Below are positions 1 through 8,885 of a stretch of DNA of 62,997 nt, piece after piece. The notes under the pieces are model-generated. The model did no database searches, was not told the DNA's origin, and was given only the letters and a program-made list of their open reading frames with translations. Origin of the DNA: an uncultured Clostridia bacterium (GTDB lineage: Bacteria; Bacillota; Clostridia; Oscillospirales; Acutalibacteraceae). Made by a program: the position numbers and the translations under genes. The number at the start of each line of letters is the position of its first letter. Position 1 is the first letter of the stretch. The stretch spans positions 1 to 62,997 of the forward strand of contig CALEJF010000005.1 of the NCBI GenBank assembly GCA_937898625.1, written 5' to 3'.

Positions 1-185
1 AAATCAATGTTAACACAGAATGTCAGCTTGCATTCCAGGAAGCAACAAGAAAGTACATTGAAGAGGGTAAAGACCTTCAGGGCAAGGGCTTTGACCCAAG
101 AAAGCTTTTAGCTCCAGGATGTGAAGCAATTAAGGCTACTGTTAGAGAAAAGATTGAACTCTTCGGTTCAAAAGATAAGGCTTAA
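1..185 (+). CDS. fba: Fructose-1,6-bisphosphate aldolase, class II (3' end only)
   Basis: The window opens inside a plus-strand reading frame (codons begin at base 3) that stops at 183-185. The visible 60 residues contain NVNTECQLAF, GKGFDPRKLL and a terminal KEKIELFGS-like segment, the standard C-terminus of class II (zinc) fructose-bisphosphate aldolases. The enzyme interconverts fructose-1,6-bisphosphate with DHAP and glyceraldehyde-3-phosphate in the cytosol. The start and the metal-binding histidines lie upstream, outside the window. A strong hairpin terminator follows 20 bases after the stop, so this ends a transcription unit. Confidence 0.9.
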   Translation, partial: INVNTECQLAFQEATRKYIEEGKDLQGKGFDPRKLLAPGCEAIKATVREKIELFGSKDKA

Positions 186-204
186 TTATATAAGTTGACT
201 TTAC

Positions 205-238
205 AATACCGCGTGTCTTTCGGCTCGCGGTATTTTTT
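205..238 (+). terminator. Rho-independent terminator after fba
   Basis: A 9-bp perfect stem (205-213 with 226-234, AATACCGCG/CGCGGTATT) is followed by a T run to 238. Confidence 0.9.
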
Positions 239-247
239 GTAACAATG

Positions 248-273
248 GTAGGGCCGGGGTCTTGACCCCGCCG
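248..273. repeat. Short GTAGGG-type intergenic palindrome
   Basis: GTAGGGC is followed by a GC-rich hairpin CGGGGTC-TT-GACCCCG (255-270). It resembles the GC-rich GTAGGGG elements at 8841 and 45641, standing out from the AT-rich background. It is probably a small non-coding repeat between the convergent fba and GH5 genes. Confidence 0.6.
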
Positions 274-325
274 TATTTAATAAGAAAGGTCATTCTTCGC
301 AACGCTTAGAATGACCTTAAATCTT

Positions 326-1741
326 TTAATATTCAATTTCTATTTCATTTTTACCTAATTGGTTTTCGTATGTAACAATGCCCTTGTTTGGAATATAGAC
401 TTCTGTTTTGATGGTATCAGGAAATTCTTTATCACAAGTCCATTTTAAAGTGAATTTGCGATTTTTACTATCGGTTTTGATTTCATCAATATCACCACAT
501 ACTGCAATAGGATATGGTCTGTTGAAAACATCATTTAATTCATCTTTTTTAAAATTATAACCCCAGTAAATACTGCTCCAATGGTACTTTTCAAACTCAT
601 TCATAATAAAGTCAATATGCTTAAGCCATTCGTGACCGGGTGTTGCACCACCCCATTCACCAAAAAGTACGGGCACATTCATTTTTAATTGATTTTTTCT
701 GATTTCTCTTAAAATACATCTCATCCTGTTTTCACTTGAATATTTGTTATAAAGAGGGGAATCAACAAAAATGTCGTAAGCGTGAGGGGAGTAAATGTCA
801 TTTTCTTTTGCATTTATTTCAAAGGGGAGTCCAAGGTTTGAATAGTAGTTGTGCTCAAAGAAATTGAAAACACTCTTCTTATTTGCAGTTTTGCTTATAT
901 TGTCAAAGAATGGTTGATAGTAATTACTGTTAAAATCTTTTGTGTATTCATCAAGTCCCTTTATAGCGTCATAAAACTTTTCTTCACTGTCCATTGTTGT
1001 AAGAAGTTTTTGAAGTCCCTTTTTTGTACGGATAAGTGAAAAGATTTTTAACGCCATTTTTGCAAAATTCCATTTATCGTGACGAGATTTAAAATATTTT
1101 TCAAAGTTTATATTCTTGCCATAAACCGTTTTAACAATGTTGGAAACAAGACCTAAAAACACTTTCCTTCCGTCTTTGTGTATGTATGGCTCGTTGAAAT
1201 AGTCGTAACCAATAATGTTGTTACAGTCGGAGAGTGCATTTGCAACATATTCCCACATTCTAATAAACTTTGTCTGTATGTTGTTACGATTAGTCCAAAA
1301 ATCATAAAAGGCATTCTGAACACCTTGCATATAGAAATATCCCTCTGCCCAGATTGCAAATTGCCTTGGGTTGGAATATGATGGGTCAATTACCCAATTA
1401 GGTGCACCATCACCGTGAAAATGGTGAGAAAACAAGTCCTGATGCATATCAAACATAACATAGATGTTGTGCTGGGCACATTTGTCAATAAATTCCTTTA
1501 ATGCAGAAATCAGTTCATCGTTATATTTACCTTCGTGTGGTTCAATAACTGCCCAAGTAATTCCAAGACGGACAATATTGACACCTACAGAAGCCATATC
1601 CTCAAAAACACTTTCCTTAAGAAGTTGTTTACGGACAATAAATCCGTTTGTCCAGTGGGATTTTAAGGAATGGTTTACTCCGCGGAAGAGTCTTTCTCTG
1701 CCGTATTCATCCCTGATTTTTAAATTATCGCAATAAAACAT
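326..1741 (-). CDS. GH5 glycoside hydrolase, endoglycoceramidase-like, intracellular
   Basis: A 471-residue protein with a family 5 (beta/alpha)8 barrel. Visible motifs are RGVNHSLKSHW near residue 20, FDMHQDLFS and GDGAPNW (97-116), GYDYFNEPY with the presumed acid/base Glu184, and VLFGEWGG with the presumed nucleophile Glu362. The DMHQD...GAPNW pair and the C-terminal beta-sandwich of about 80 residues match the endoglycoceramidase-related GH5 subfamilies, which cleave beta-glucosides of lipids or other aglycones. There is no signal peptide, so it should act in the cytosol on an imported glycoside; the true substrate cannot be read from sequence. It is monocistronic and divergent from the alaX-like gene. 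Confidence 0.8.
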   Translation of the reverse strand: MFYCDNLKIRDEYGRERLFRGVNHSLKSHWTNGFIVRKQLLKESVFEDMASVGVNIVRLGITWAVIEPHEGKYNDELISALKEFIDKCAQHNIYVMFDMHQDLFSHHFHGDGAPNWVIDPSYSNPRQFAIWAEGYFYMQGVQNAFYDFWTNRNNIQTKFIRMWEYVANALSDCNNIIGYDYFNEPYIHKDGRKVFLGLVSNIVKTVYGKNINFEKYFKSRHDKWNFAKMALKIFSLIRTKKGLQKLLTTMDSEEKFYDAIKGLDEYTKDFNSNYYQPFFDNISKTANKKSVFNFFEHNYYSNLGLPFEINAKENDIYSPHAYDIFVDSPLYNKYSSENRMRCILREIRKNQLKMNVPVLFGEWGGATPGHEWLKHIDFIMNEFEKYHWSSIYWGYNFKKDELNDVFNRPYPIAVCGDIDEIKTDSKNRKFTLKWTCDKEFPDTIKTEVYIPNKGIVTYENQLGKNEIEIEY

Positions 1742-1814
1742 ATTTTTACCTCGTGTTTATTGTGGTATAAACCAATTCTAACATAATAAAACATACAACA
1801 CAATAAACAAATAG

Positions 1815-1843
1815 TTGATAAAGTGATTGATATTTAGTATAAT
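1815..1843 (+). promoter_or_regulatory. Sigma-A promoter of the alanyl-tRNA editing gene
   Basis: TTGATA (1815-1820), 17-base spacer, TATAAT (1838-1843), followed by a GAGGTG ribosome site and ATG at 1862. Confidence 0.75.
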
Positions 1844-1861
1844 TATCCGTGAGGTGTTTAT

Positions 1862-3010
1862 ATGATTACTCCAACAATTAAACTTTACGAAAATGATTCA
1901 TATATAAAGGATTTTTCTGCAACTGTCCTTTCATGCGAAGAAAAAGACGGTGCATATTTTGTAGTCCTTGATAAAACTGCGTTCTTCCCCGAGGGTGGTG
2001 GACAAGATGCCGACAAGGGTAAAATTGGCGAAGCAGATATCCTTGATGTGCAGATTGAAAATGATGTGATTTATCATAAAGTCAATAAGGCATTTAACGA
2101 AAATGAAAAAGTTGATTGTATACTTGACTGGGAAACAAGATTTTCTCGAATGCAGAACCATACGGGTGAGCATGTAGTTTCAGGTGTTATTCATAGTATT
2201 TTTGGCTACAACAATGTTGGTTTCCATATGAATGATACTCTTGTGACATTGGATGTTGACGGTCCCTTGAATGACGAGGATATAAAGAAAATCGAGCTTA
2301 AATCTAACAGAGCAATTTATGATAATAAAAATATAAAAGCCATTTATCCGTCAGCAAGCGAACTTCCAAATTACGACTATCGCAGTAAACTTGATATTAC
2401 AGAGGGTGTGCGCCTTATTGAAATTGAGGATTATGACCTTTGTGCTTGTTGTGCGCCACATGTTGCAAAAACAGGTGAAATCGGAATTATCAAAATTATC
2501 GGTTATATCCCATACAAAAAAGGTACAAGAATTGAAATGATTTGTGGTCTTTTGGCATTCAACGATTACAGTAATCTCCACACAACAAATAAAGCAGTAA
2601 TGAATATGCTTTCTGCAAAGAGATTTGAAATTGCAGAGTCAGTTGAGAGAATACAGATGGAACTTTCTAACGCAAGAGCAGAAACCAAAAAGCTTTTATC
2701 AGAACTTGCAACACTTAAAATGGAAAAACACATCATTGATAATAAGATTTGCGTTTTTGTTGACGGTGTTTCCTATGACGAATTGAGAAATTGCTCAAAC
2801 TCACTTGTGGAAGAGTTTGAATATTGCTACTTGTTCTCAAATACGGATGCAGATAATTATATCTATGTTGTGTCAAGTAAAGAGAACAATGTCCGCGAAG
2901 AAGTGCAAAAGCTAAATAAAGCCTTTAATGGTAAAGGCGGCGGAAGGGACACCTACGCACAAGGGAAAATTACAGCAAGTAAGAATGATATATTGCATTA
3001 CCTTAGTTAA
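1862..3010 (+). CDS. Alanyl-tRNA editing protein, AlaX-L type with DHHA1 domain
   Basis: A 382-residue stand-alone homologue of the AlaRS editing half. It deacylates Ser-tRNA(Ala), and possibly Gly-tRNA(Ala), in trans. The FFPEGGGQD motif (41-49), the zinc-site HxxxH (H100/H104) and the CxxxH (C196/H200) are all present, so the editing site looks intact. A linker helix (about 250-285) leads to a C-terminal DHHA1 domain ending in GKGGGRDTYAQG. The size fits the long AlaX class. It is transcribed alone from the promoter at 1815 and shares a convergent terminator with trpB. Confidence 0.88.
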   Translation: MITPTIKLYENDSYIKDFSATVLSCEEKDGAYFVVLDKTAFFPEGGGQDADKGKIGEADILDVQIENDVIYHKVNKAFNENEKVDCILDWETRFSRMQNHTGEHVVSGVIHSIFGYNNVGFHMNDTLVTLDVDGPLNDEDIKKIELKSNRAIYDNKNIKAIYPSASELPNYDYRSKLDITEGVRLIEIEDYDLCACCAPHVAKTGEIGIIKIIGYIPYKKGTRIEMICGLLAFNDYSNLHTTNKAVMNMLSAKRFEIAESVERIQMELSNARAETKKLLSELATLKMEKHIIDNKICVFVDGVSYDELRNCSNSLVEEFEYCYLFSNTDADNYIYVVSSKENNVREEVQKLNKAFNGKGGGRDTYAQGKITASKNDILHYLS

Positions 3011-3032
3011 AGATAAATTACCAATTATAAAA

Positions 3033-3056
3033 AAATCCCCACGCTTGTGGGGATTT
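3033..3056. terminator. Bidirectional terminator between alaX-like gene and trpB
   Basis: A 10-bp perfect stem (3033-3042 with 3047-3056) with loop GCTT, A-rich on one side and T-rich on the other, between convergent genes. Confidence 0.9.
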
Positions 3057-3072
3057 AATGTTTATATATGTT

Positions 3073-4293
3073 TTATCTGATTCCGTAATTTTCGATTACA
3101 TAGTCCATATCCTTGTCACCACGACCTGAAAGGTTAATAAGGATTGAGCCGTGTTCCATTTGTTGTGCAAGCTTCATACCGAATGCAACTGCGTGTGAAC
3201 TTTCAATAGCGGGAATAATGCCTTCCATACGAGAAAGTTTGAAGAATGCGTCAATTGTTTCTTCGTCGTCAATCACATCATATTTAACTCTGCCAATTTC
3301 CTGTAAGAATGCGTGTTCAGGACCAGATGAAGGATAGTCAAGACCACTTGCAACTGAATAAACAGGAGCAGGTTCACCGTTTTCGTCTTTAAGCATAATA
3401 CTGTTGAAACCGTGCATAATTCCCTCTGTACCATATTTAAGACTTGCTGCGTGGTCACCCATTTTAGGACCACGACCAAGAGGCTCAATACCATAAATAT
3501 CAACTGGGTCATTTAAGAAACCTGCGAAAAGTCCTGCAGCGTTACTGCCACCGCCAACACAAGCAACAATAGCATTTGGAAGATGACCTGTCATTTCAAT
3601 AAACTGCTCTCTTGCTTCAATTCCAACCACACTCTGGAAATCACGAACCATCATTGGGAATGGGTGAGGACCTAAAACAGAGCCGATACAGTAAATGCAA
3701 TCTTTGTATTCTTTGCTGTATGCGTCAAACGCTGCGTCAACTGCTTCTTTGAGTGTCTGAAGACCATGAGTAACTTCAACAACATTTGCGCCGAGAATTT
3801 TCATACGAGCTACATTTGGAGCCTGTTTTTTTATGTCAACAGAGCCCATATAGATGTCGCACTCAAGACCAAAATATGCAGCGGCAGTAGCAAGAGCAAC
3901 ACCGTGCTGACCTGCACCGGTTTCTGCAATAATCTTTTTCTTGCCCATGTATTTTGCAAGAAGTGCCTCGCCCATACAGTGATTGAGTTTGTGAGCACCT
4001 GAATGGTTTAAGTCCTCACGCTTTGCATAGAGCTGAACTTTACCGCCGAGAGCATCTGAAAGTCTTTCAAGATGTGTAACAGGAGTTGGTCTGCCCTGGA
4101 ATTCTTTTCTGATTCTGCGAAGTTCTGCAATGAATTTTCTTGACTGACAAATTGAAAAATATGCCTCTGTAATTTCTGCCATAGCATTCTTTAATTTTTC
4201 GTCAATATAAACTCCGCCATATTTACCGAAATAACCATTTTTGTCAGGATAGTTGTTAAAATAAGTTTCAAAATCAACATTGTTTAAAATCAT
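3073..4293 (-). CDS. trpB: Tryptophan synthase beta chain
   Basis: A 406-residue TrpB that condenses indole with L-serine using PLP. The PLP lysine lies in SGAHKLNH (K102), the catalytic Glu in AETGAGQHG (E124), and the phosphate loop is CVGGGSNAAG. Length and motifs fit the TrpB1 class that normally pairs with TrpA, yet no trpA or other trp gene is adjacent. A good ribosome site (AGGAGAT) precedes the ATG. Expression is almost certainly controlled by the Trp T-box leader immediately upstream. The lone gene may serve indole salvage, or trpA may lie elsewhere in the genome. Confidence 0.95.
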   Translation of the reverse strand: MILNNVDFETYFNNYPDKNGYFGKYGGVYIDEKLKNAMAEITEAYFSICQSRKFIAELRRIRKEFQGRPTPVTHLERLSDALGGKVQLYAKREDLNHSGAHKLNHCMGEALLAKYMGKKKIIAETGAGQHGVALATAAAYFGLECDIYMGSVDIKKQAPNVARMKILGANVVEVTHGLQTLKEAVDAAFDAYSKEYKDCIYCIGSVLGPHPFPMMVRDFQSVVGIEAREQFIEMTGHLPNAIVACVGGGSNAAGLFAGFLNDPVDIYGIEPLGRGPKMGDHAASLKYGTEGIMHGFNSIMLKDENGEPAPVYSVASGLDYPSSGPEHAFLQEIGRVKYDVIDDEETIDAFFKLSRMEGIIPAIESSHAVAFGMKLAQQMEHGSILINLSGRGDKDMDYVIENYGIR

Positions 4294-4383
4294 AATTATA
4301 TCTCCTAAAGTAATATTTTATGCGTTAAATGTTATTTTGTGTTTCGCCATCGTTTTGTTAAAAGTATCATAATATCACCCACA

Positions 4384-4710
4384 AAAAAAATAAAAATCCA
4401 TCCCAAAATCTATGGGACAGACTATGAAATCTGCGGTACCACCCAATTTCGTAGTAAAAAAACTACGCACTCACCGTGTACTTTCATACACATAGCACTA
4501 TAACGGTTGCCCTCCGTCGTACCTATTAAGGCGAATAACGCCGAACACGATACGGGTTCTTGTTAGCATATTTTCGCCTTTTCGGATTGCCCTCAAAAGT
4601 CCATTCATTGAAATTCTTATTGTCGTATTTTCACCGTCAACGACTCTCTGAAAATAAGTTAAAATCAACTACTACTCTTTCTCATTGGTTTATTGGTTAA
4701 ATATTAACTT
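4384..4710 (-). promoter_or_regulatory. T-box leader, tRNA-Trp responsive, controlling trpB
   Basis: On the minus strand the leader shows a Stem I segment with AGAGAG and a GAATGGAC specifier context. The specifier triplet is UGG (4603-4601), the Trp codon. The canonical T-box TGGGTGGTACCGC lies at 4445-4433. A terminator hairpin (4396-4405 with 4413-4422) and a U-rich tail (to 4384) follow. Uncharged tRNA-Trp should stabilise the antiterminator and allow trpB transcription; charged tRNA should end it. Confidence 0.93.
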
Positions 4711-4716
4711 GTAGAA

Positions 4717-4745
4717 ATTTTATCACCACAAACAAATAATGTCAA
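4717..4745 (-). promoter_or_regulatory. Sigma-A promoter of the T-box/trpB unit
   Basis: A consensus -35 TTGACA (4745-4740), 17-base spacer and TAAAAT -10 (4722-4717) on the minus strand, placing the start near 4710. Confidence 0.85.
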
Positions 4746-4885
4746 CAATTTTTTCCGTTTTTTAAATTTTACCAAAAATAAAACTTAACACATTTTGATA
4801 TTTAGTTCATTTTTAATAAAAGATATTGATTTAATTTTTATTTTCATTTATATTAACTTTGTGAAGAATAAAGGGAGATGTTTTT

Positions 4886-6121
4886 ATGAGAAAATTTATG
4901 AGAGTTCTTTTAACAACGATGCTTATGTTTGCTACTGTGGTAATTGCAACCATTTCTGCGAGTGCCGAAACATTTAACCCTGAAATTCAATATCAGACAG
5001 AAAACAAGGTGGTTCTTTATTCAAGAAAGGACTATAAAGGACGAGCAAAAGAGTATGGCGTGGGCGAGTATAAATCACTTGATATATATTCCGATAGTAT
5101 TTCCATTCCTCAGGAATATGTAGTATACGCCTATACAAGAGAGAATTTTAAAGGTCAGGAATTTATTTTAAATGAGAGCGAGAGCTCGTACCTTCGCTAC
5201 GACTTTGGAAAAGGCCTTACAAAGATTTTCCGAATCAGGAGTATGAAGGTTGCACTTATTGAAAGTGATGCCGTAGACATTAGTAATGTTGATGATGCAC
5301 AGAAAAATCAGATTATGACTGATTATGCACCGAGAATACATATGGCTCAGGGTGACCTGTATGAAGCGGTTTCCATGGATTGGACCTTTGAACATTTTGA
5401 CCGTGTTATTGATGAAAATGGCGATTCGCGTCTTGTAATGAGGGAAACTATTGACGGGCCACACGATATCTGTGAAACATTTTATGGCGACCAGGATTCA
5501 GCGGTTGCCTATGCCTTTTGGGTGGAAAAGGATAATAACTACATTGACATCGTGTACTTTATTTATTGTCCTTATGATAGCGGTAAGTACATCTGGATTG
5601 TTGGCAATAATGTGGGAGGGCATCCCGGTGATTGGGAACATTTCACATTGAGGTTTTTGAAATACGAAGAAGGCGGAAAAACATACCTCCGACCTGTAAA
5701 ATCGGCTTTTGCAGCCCATACATTTGCTGAAATTGTCTCTTGGGAAGATATGGAAATGTATGACGATACTCATAGTATAATCTACTGCGCAGAGGGTACT
5801 CACGGATTGTATCCTCACATCGGCACATATGTATACATGAATTTTGTTGTGGTTAAGCTTAAAGATGTATGTTCCAAAGGCGAAATTTGGGACCTTTGGG
5901 AACCGGGCAAACTTGAAACATTTGAACTTGTTCCCGAAGAAAGTTGCCGAGCATTAGCTGGCTCAAAATGGGCATCCGCCTTTGATTATGATATAGAAAA
6001 TCCTGATAGCCTTGCAACTCTTTATTGGGGAAACGAGTCCTCATATCCACCTTTTATGAATGGCGGACCACAAGGACCACAGTTCAAAACAGAAATGACG
6101 AGTTTGACAAGCTTTAAATAA
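4886..6121 (+). CDS. Secreted protein: betagamma-crystallin-like domain plus Vps62-like domain
   Basis: A 411-residue exported protein. Residues 1-28 form a signal peptide with an ASA-type cleavage site. Residues about 35-125 hold two crystallin-like motifs (VVLYSRKDYKGR with a following SDSIS, and VYAYTRENFKGQ with KIFRIRSMKV), a fold that often binds calcium. From about 145 on the protein resembles the Vps62 family: YAPRIHMAQGDLYEAVS, the GGHPGDWEHFTLRF signature and GTHGLYPH. The Vps62 domain has no settled biochemical function, so none is assigned. It is monocistronic with its own terminator and divergent from trpB. RBS GGGAGAT precedes ATG 4886. Confidence 0.75.
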   Translation: MRKFMRVLLTTMLMFATVVIATISASAETFNPEIQYQTENKVVLYSRKDYKGRAKEYGVGEYKSLDIYSDSISIPQEYVVYAYTRENFKGQEFILNESESSYLRYDFGKGLTKIFRIRSMKVALIESDAVDISNVDDAQKNQIMTDYAPRIHMAQGDLYEAVSMDWTFEHFDRVIDENGDSRLVMRETIDGPHDICETFYGDQDSAVAYAFWVEKDNNYIDIVYFIYCPYDSGKYIWIVGNNVGGHPGDWEHFTLRFLKYEEGGKTYLRPVKSAFAAHTFAEIVSWEDMEMYDDTHSIIYCAEGTHGLYPHIGTYVYMNFVVVKLKDVCSKGEIWDLWEPGKLETFELVPEESCRALAGSKWASAFDYDIENPDSLATLYWGNESSYPPFMNGGPQGPQFKTEMTSLTSFK

Positions 6122-6128
6122 TTACTTT

Positions 6129-6163
6129 AATTCCCTGTTTGGCTGAACAGGGAATTTTATTTT
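6129..6163 (+). terminator. Terminator after the Vps62-like gene
   Basis: An 11-bp stem AATTCCCTGTT/AACAGGGAATT (6129-6139, 6146-6156) followed by a T-rich tail. Confidence 0.9.
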
Positions 6164-6182
6164 GTTTTTATATGGTATTTAT

Positions 6183-6210
6183 TTGCTTATTATGTTATAA
6201 TATTTATAAT
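6183..6210 (+). promoter_or_regulatory. Candidate promoter of polA
   Basis: TTGCTT (6183-6188), 16-base spacer, TATAAT (6205-6210), 24 bases before the polA start. A second TATAAT overlaps the spacer. Confidence 0.55.
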
Positions 6211-6233
6211 TATGAAATTTTTGGAGTTGCGAT

Positions 6234-8819
6234 ATGAGAATTTTAGCAATTGACGGTAACAGCATTTTAAACAGAGCATTTTATGGTATTCGTGCTTTAT
6301 CTACCAAGGATGGCAGATTTACCAATGGTATCTATGGGTTTTTAACAATTTTAATGAAACTTCGTGATGAAGTAAAGCCCGATGGAGTTGCTATTGCATT
6401 TGACCTTAAAGCACCAACATTCCGTCATAAGATGTATGACGGTTACAAGGCAAATCGTCACGGAATGCCACCGGAACTTGCACAACAATTACCCGTACTT
6501 AAGGAACTTTTAGTTGCTTTGGGTTATAAAATCATATCTCTTGAAGGTTATGAGGCTGATGACATTCTAGGCACAGTTGCAGGAATGTGTAAAGACGATG
6601 ATGAGTGCTTTATCGCAACGGGTGACCGTGACTCATTCCAACTTATTCGTAATAATGTTACTGTTATGCTTCCACATACAAAAATGGGTACAACCACCAC
6701 GGAGACATATACTCCTGCAAGAATTAAAGAAGAATATGGTGTAAGTCCAATTCAGATGATTGACATAAAAGCACTTCAAGGTGATGCGTCCGACTGTATT
6801 CCCGGTGTTGCAGGCGTTGGTCAAAAGACAGCAGGGGGCCTAATACAAAAATTCGGTACAATTCAAAATATCTATGATAATATCGATACCCTTGAAATCA
6901 AAGAAAACCTAAAAAATAAACTTGTTAACGATAAGGAAAAAGCCTTTTTAAGTTACACTCTTGGCACGATTATTAACAATGTTCCAATTGAGTGTGGATT
7001 GAAAGATTTAATTCCGCAAAATGCAGATGAGGGCAAAGCCCGTGCTATGCTTGCTGACCTTGAAATGTTTAAAATTATCGAAAAGCTTAATTTTACTGCA
7101 CCAACTGCTGTGGAGAAAAAAGAAGAAAAAACAAAGGATTTGGATTTTGTAACAGATTTCGACACGAATGAACTGTTAAATAAAATCAAGGTAGAAAAGA
7201 GTGCTTATTTTACTGCCGACTACAAGGATTTAGATAATCCTTCATTCTGCTTCTTGTGTGATAACACAGTTTACCATCTTGAACCAATGAATTTCGGATA
7301 CTTTGTGTTTATCCAAGCACTTTTGGAAGACGAAAACATCAAAAAATATACTGACAACTCAAAACTTTTATATCGTTTTGTATTCCTTAATAACATTGAA
7401 ATCAAGGGTATGGCTCTTGATACATCCCTGGCAGGATATATTCTCAATCCGTCTGCAAACGGATATAATCCATTAAGACTTTGTGAGGAATACAAAGCAC
7501 CTATTCCAAAGGTTAAAACTGATTTGCCACTAGCCATGGAATGTGCTGTTATGAAATCTGTAAGCACAAGGCTTGTAACTGAAATCGAAGCAAATGAACA
7601 AGAATATTTGCTCTATAAAGTTGAAATGCCACTTGCAGAAGTATTGGCGAGTATGGAGCATTTAGGCTTTATGGTTGACCGTAAGGGTATTGCAGACTTT
7701 ACACAAAAAATCAGCGGAGAATTAAAACAAATACAAGAAGAAATCTATGAACTTGCAGGTGAAGAATTTAACATCAATTCACCAAAACAGTTGGGTGTAA
7801 TTCTCTTTGAAAAAATGGGACTTCCTGCAAAGAAAAAGACAAAGAGTGGTTATTCAACAAATGCAGATGTTCTTGAAAGTTTACAGAATGAAAATCCGAT
7901 TATTGACAAAATTTTGTGGTTCAGAACACTCTCAAAACTCTATTCAACATACTGTGAAGGATTACTCAAAGTAATTGGTGAAGACGGAAGAATTCATTCA
8001 TCATTCATTCAAACTGAAACAAGAACAGGACGAATTTCATCAACTGAACCTAATCTTCAGAATATTCCTGTACGAAAAGAAATCGGCAGAGAGATGAGAA
8101 AATTCTTTATTGCAAAAGATGGCTGTTTGCTTGCAGATGCCGACTATTCACAAATTGAACTTCGCGTTCTTGCTCATATAGCTGATGACGAAGAAATGCT
8201 CAAAGCATTTAATGAAGAGGTAGATATTCATACAGTTACTGCATCTCAGGTGTTCAATATGCCGCTTCAAATGGTAACACCTTTAATGCGTAGTCGCGCA
8301 AAAGCAGTTAACTTTGGTATTGTTTACGGTATCGGTGCTTTTTCACTTGCAAAGGATATTGGTGTTACAAGAAAAGAAGCCGATGACTATATAAAGGGTT
8401 ATCTTCGTCATTACGCAGGTGTTGACAAGTATATGGAAACAGTTGCAAAGAATGCGAAAGAAAAAGGTTACGTATCAACACTCTGGGGCAGAAGAAGATA
8501 TCTTCCAGAACTTAATTCTTCAAATGGAATGCTTCGTGCATTTGGCGAACGTGTTGCAAGAAATATGCCAATTCAGGGTACTGCTGCCGATATTATCAAA
8601 ATCGCTATGGTGCGTGTGTATAACCGACTTAAAGAAGAAAAAATGAATGCAAAACTCATTCTTCAAGTCCACGACGAATTGATTGTTGAAGCACCTGAAA
8701 ATGAGATAGAAAAAGCATCAGTAATTCTTCAGGAAGAAATGGAAAATGCTTGTCAAATGAAAGTTCGTTTAAGAGCAGATGTTAACACAGGCAAAACTTG
8801 GTATGATGCAAAAGATTAG
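6234..8819 (+). CDS. polA: DNA polymerase I
   Basis: An 861-residue PolA for repair synthesis and Okazaki primer removal. Residues 1-290 are the 5'-3' exonuclease (IDGNSILNRAFYG, YEADDILGT, ATGDRDSFQL, ALQGDASDCIPGV). Residues about 300-470 occupy the place of the proofreading 3'-5' exonuclease, but the DxE-type metal residues are not recognisable, as in Bacillus-type PolA, so proofreading is probably absent. Residues about 480-861 carry polymerase motif A (DADYSQIELR), motif B (RSRAKAVNFGIVYG) and motif C (VHDELIVE). The start is ATG 6234 behind TTGGAG. The downstream phosphatase-RimI gene may be co-transcribed, as only a short repeat lies between. Confidence 0.96.
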   Translation: MRILAIDGNSILNRAFYGIRALSTKDGRFTNGIYGFLTILMKLRDEVKPDGVAIAFDLKAPTFRHKMYDGYKANRHGMPPELAQQLPVLKELLVALGYKIISLEGYEADDILGTVAGMCKDDDECFIATGDRDSFQLIRNNVTVMLPHTKMGTTTTETYTPARIKEEYGVSPIQMIDIKALQGDASDCIPGVAGVGQKTAGGLIQKFGTIQNIYDNIDTLEIKENLKNKLVNDKEKAFLSYTLGTIINNVPIECGLKDLIPQNADEGKARAMLADLEMFKIIEKLNFTAPTAVEKKEEKTKDLDFVTDFDTNELLNKIKVEKSAYFTADYKDLDNPSFCFLCDNTVYHLEPMNFGYFVFIQALLEDENIKKYTDNSKLLYRFVFLNNIEIKGMALDTSLAGYILNPSANGYNPLRLCEEYKAPIPKVKTDLPLAMECAVMKSVSTRLVTEIEANEQEYLLYKVEMPLAEVLASMEHLGFMVDRKGIADFTQKISGELKQIQEEIYELAGEEFNINSPKQLGVILFEKMGLPAKKKTKSGYSTNADVLESLQNENPIIDKILWFRTLSKLYSTYCEGLLKVIGEDGRIHSSFIQTETRTGRISSTEPNLQNIPVRKEIGREMRKFFIAKDGCLLADADYSQIELRVLAHIADDEEMLKAFNEEVDIHTVTASQVFNMPLQMVTPLMRSRAKAVNFGIVYGIGAFSLAKDIGVTRKEADDYIKGYLRHYAGVDKYMETVAKNAKEKGYVSTLWGRRRYLPELNSSNGMLRAFGERVARNMPIQGTAADIIKIAMVRVYNRLKEEKMNAKLILQVHDELIVEAPENEIEKASVILQEEMENACQMKVRLRADVNTGKTWYDAKD

Positions 8820-8840
8820 GTTTTAGTGAAATTGCCCATT

Positions 8841-8867
8841 GTAGGGGCTGACGACCTCGGCAGCCCG
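8841..8867. repeat. GTAGGGG-type intergenic palindrome between polA and the fusion gene
   Basis: GTAGGGGCTG...CAGCCCG forms a GC-rich hairpin (GGGCTG 8845-8850 with CAGCCC 8861-8866). It resembles the elements at 248 and 45641. Confidence 0.6.
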
Positions 8868-8885
8868 TAATAAATAAGGATTTTT

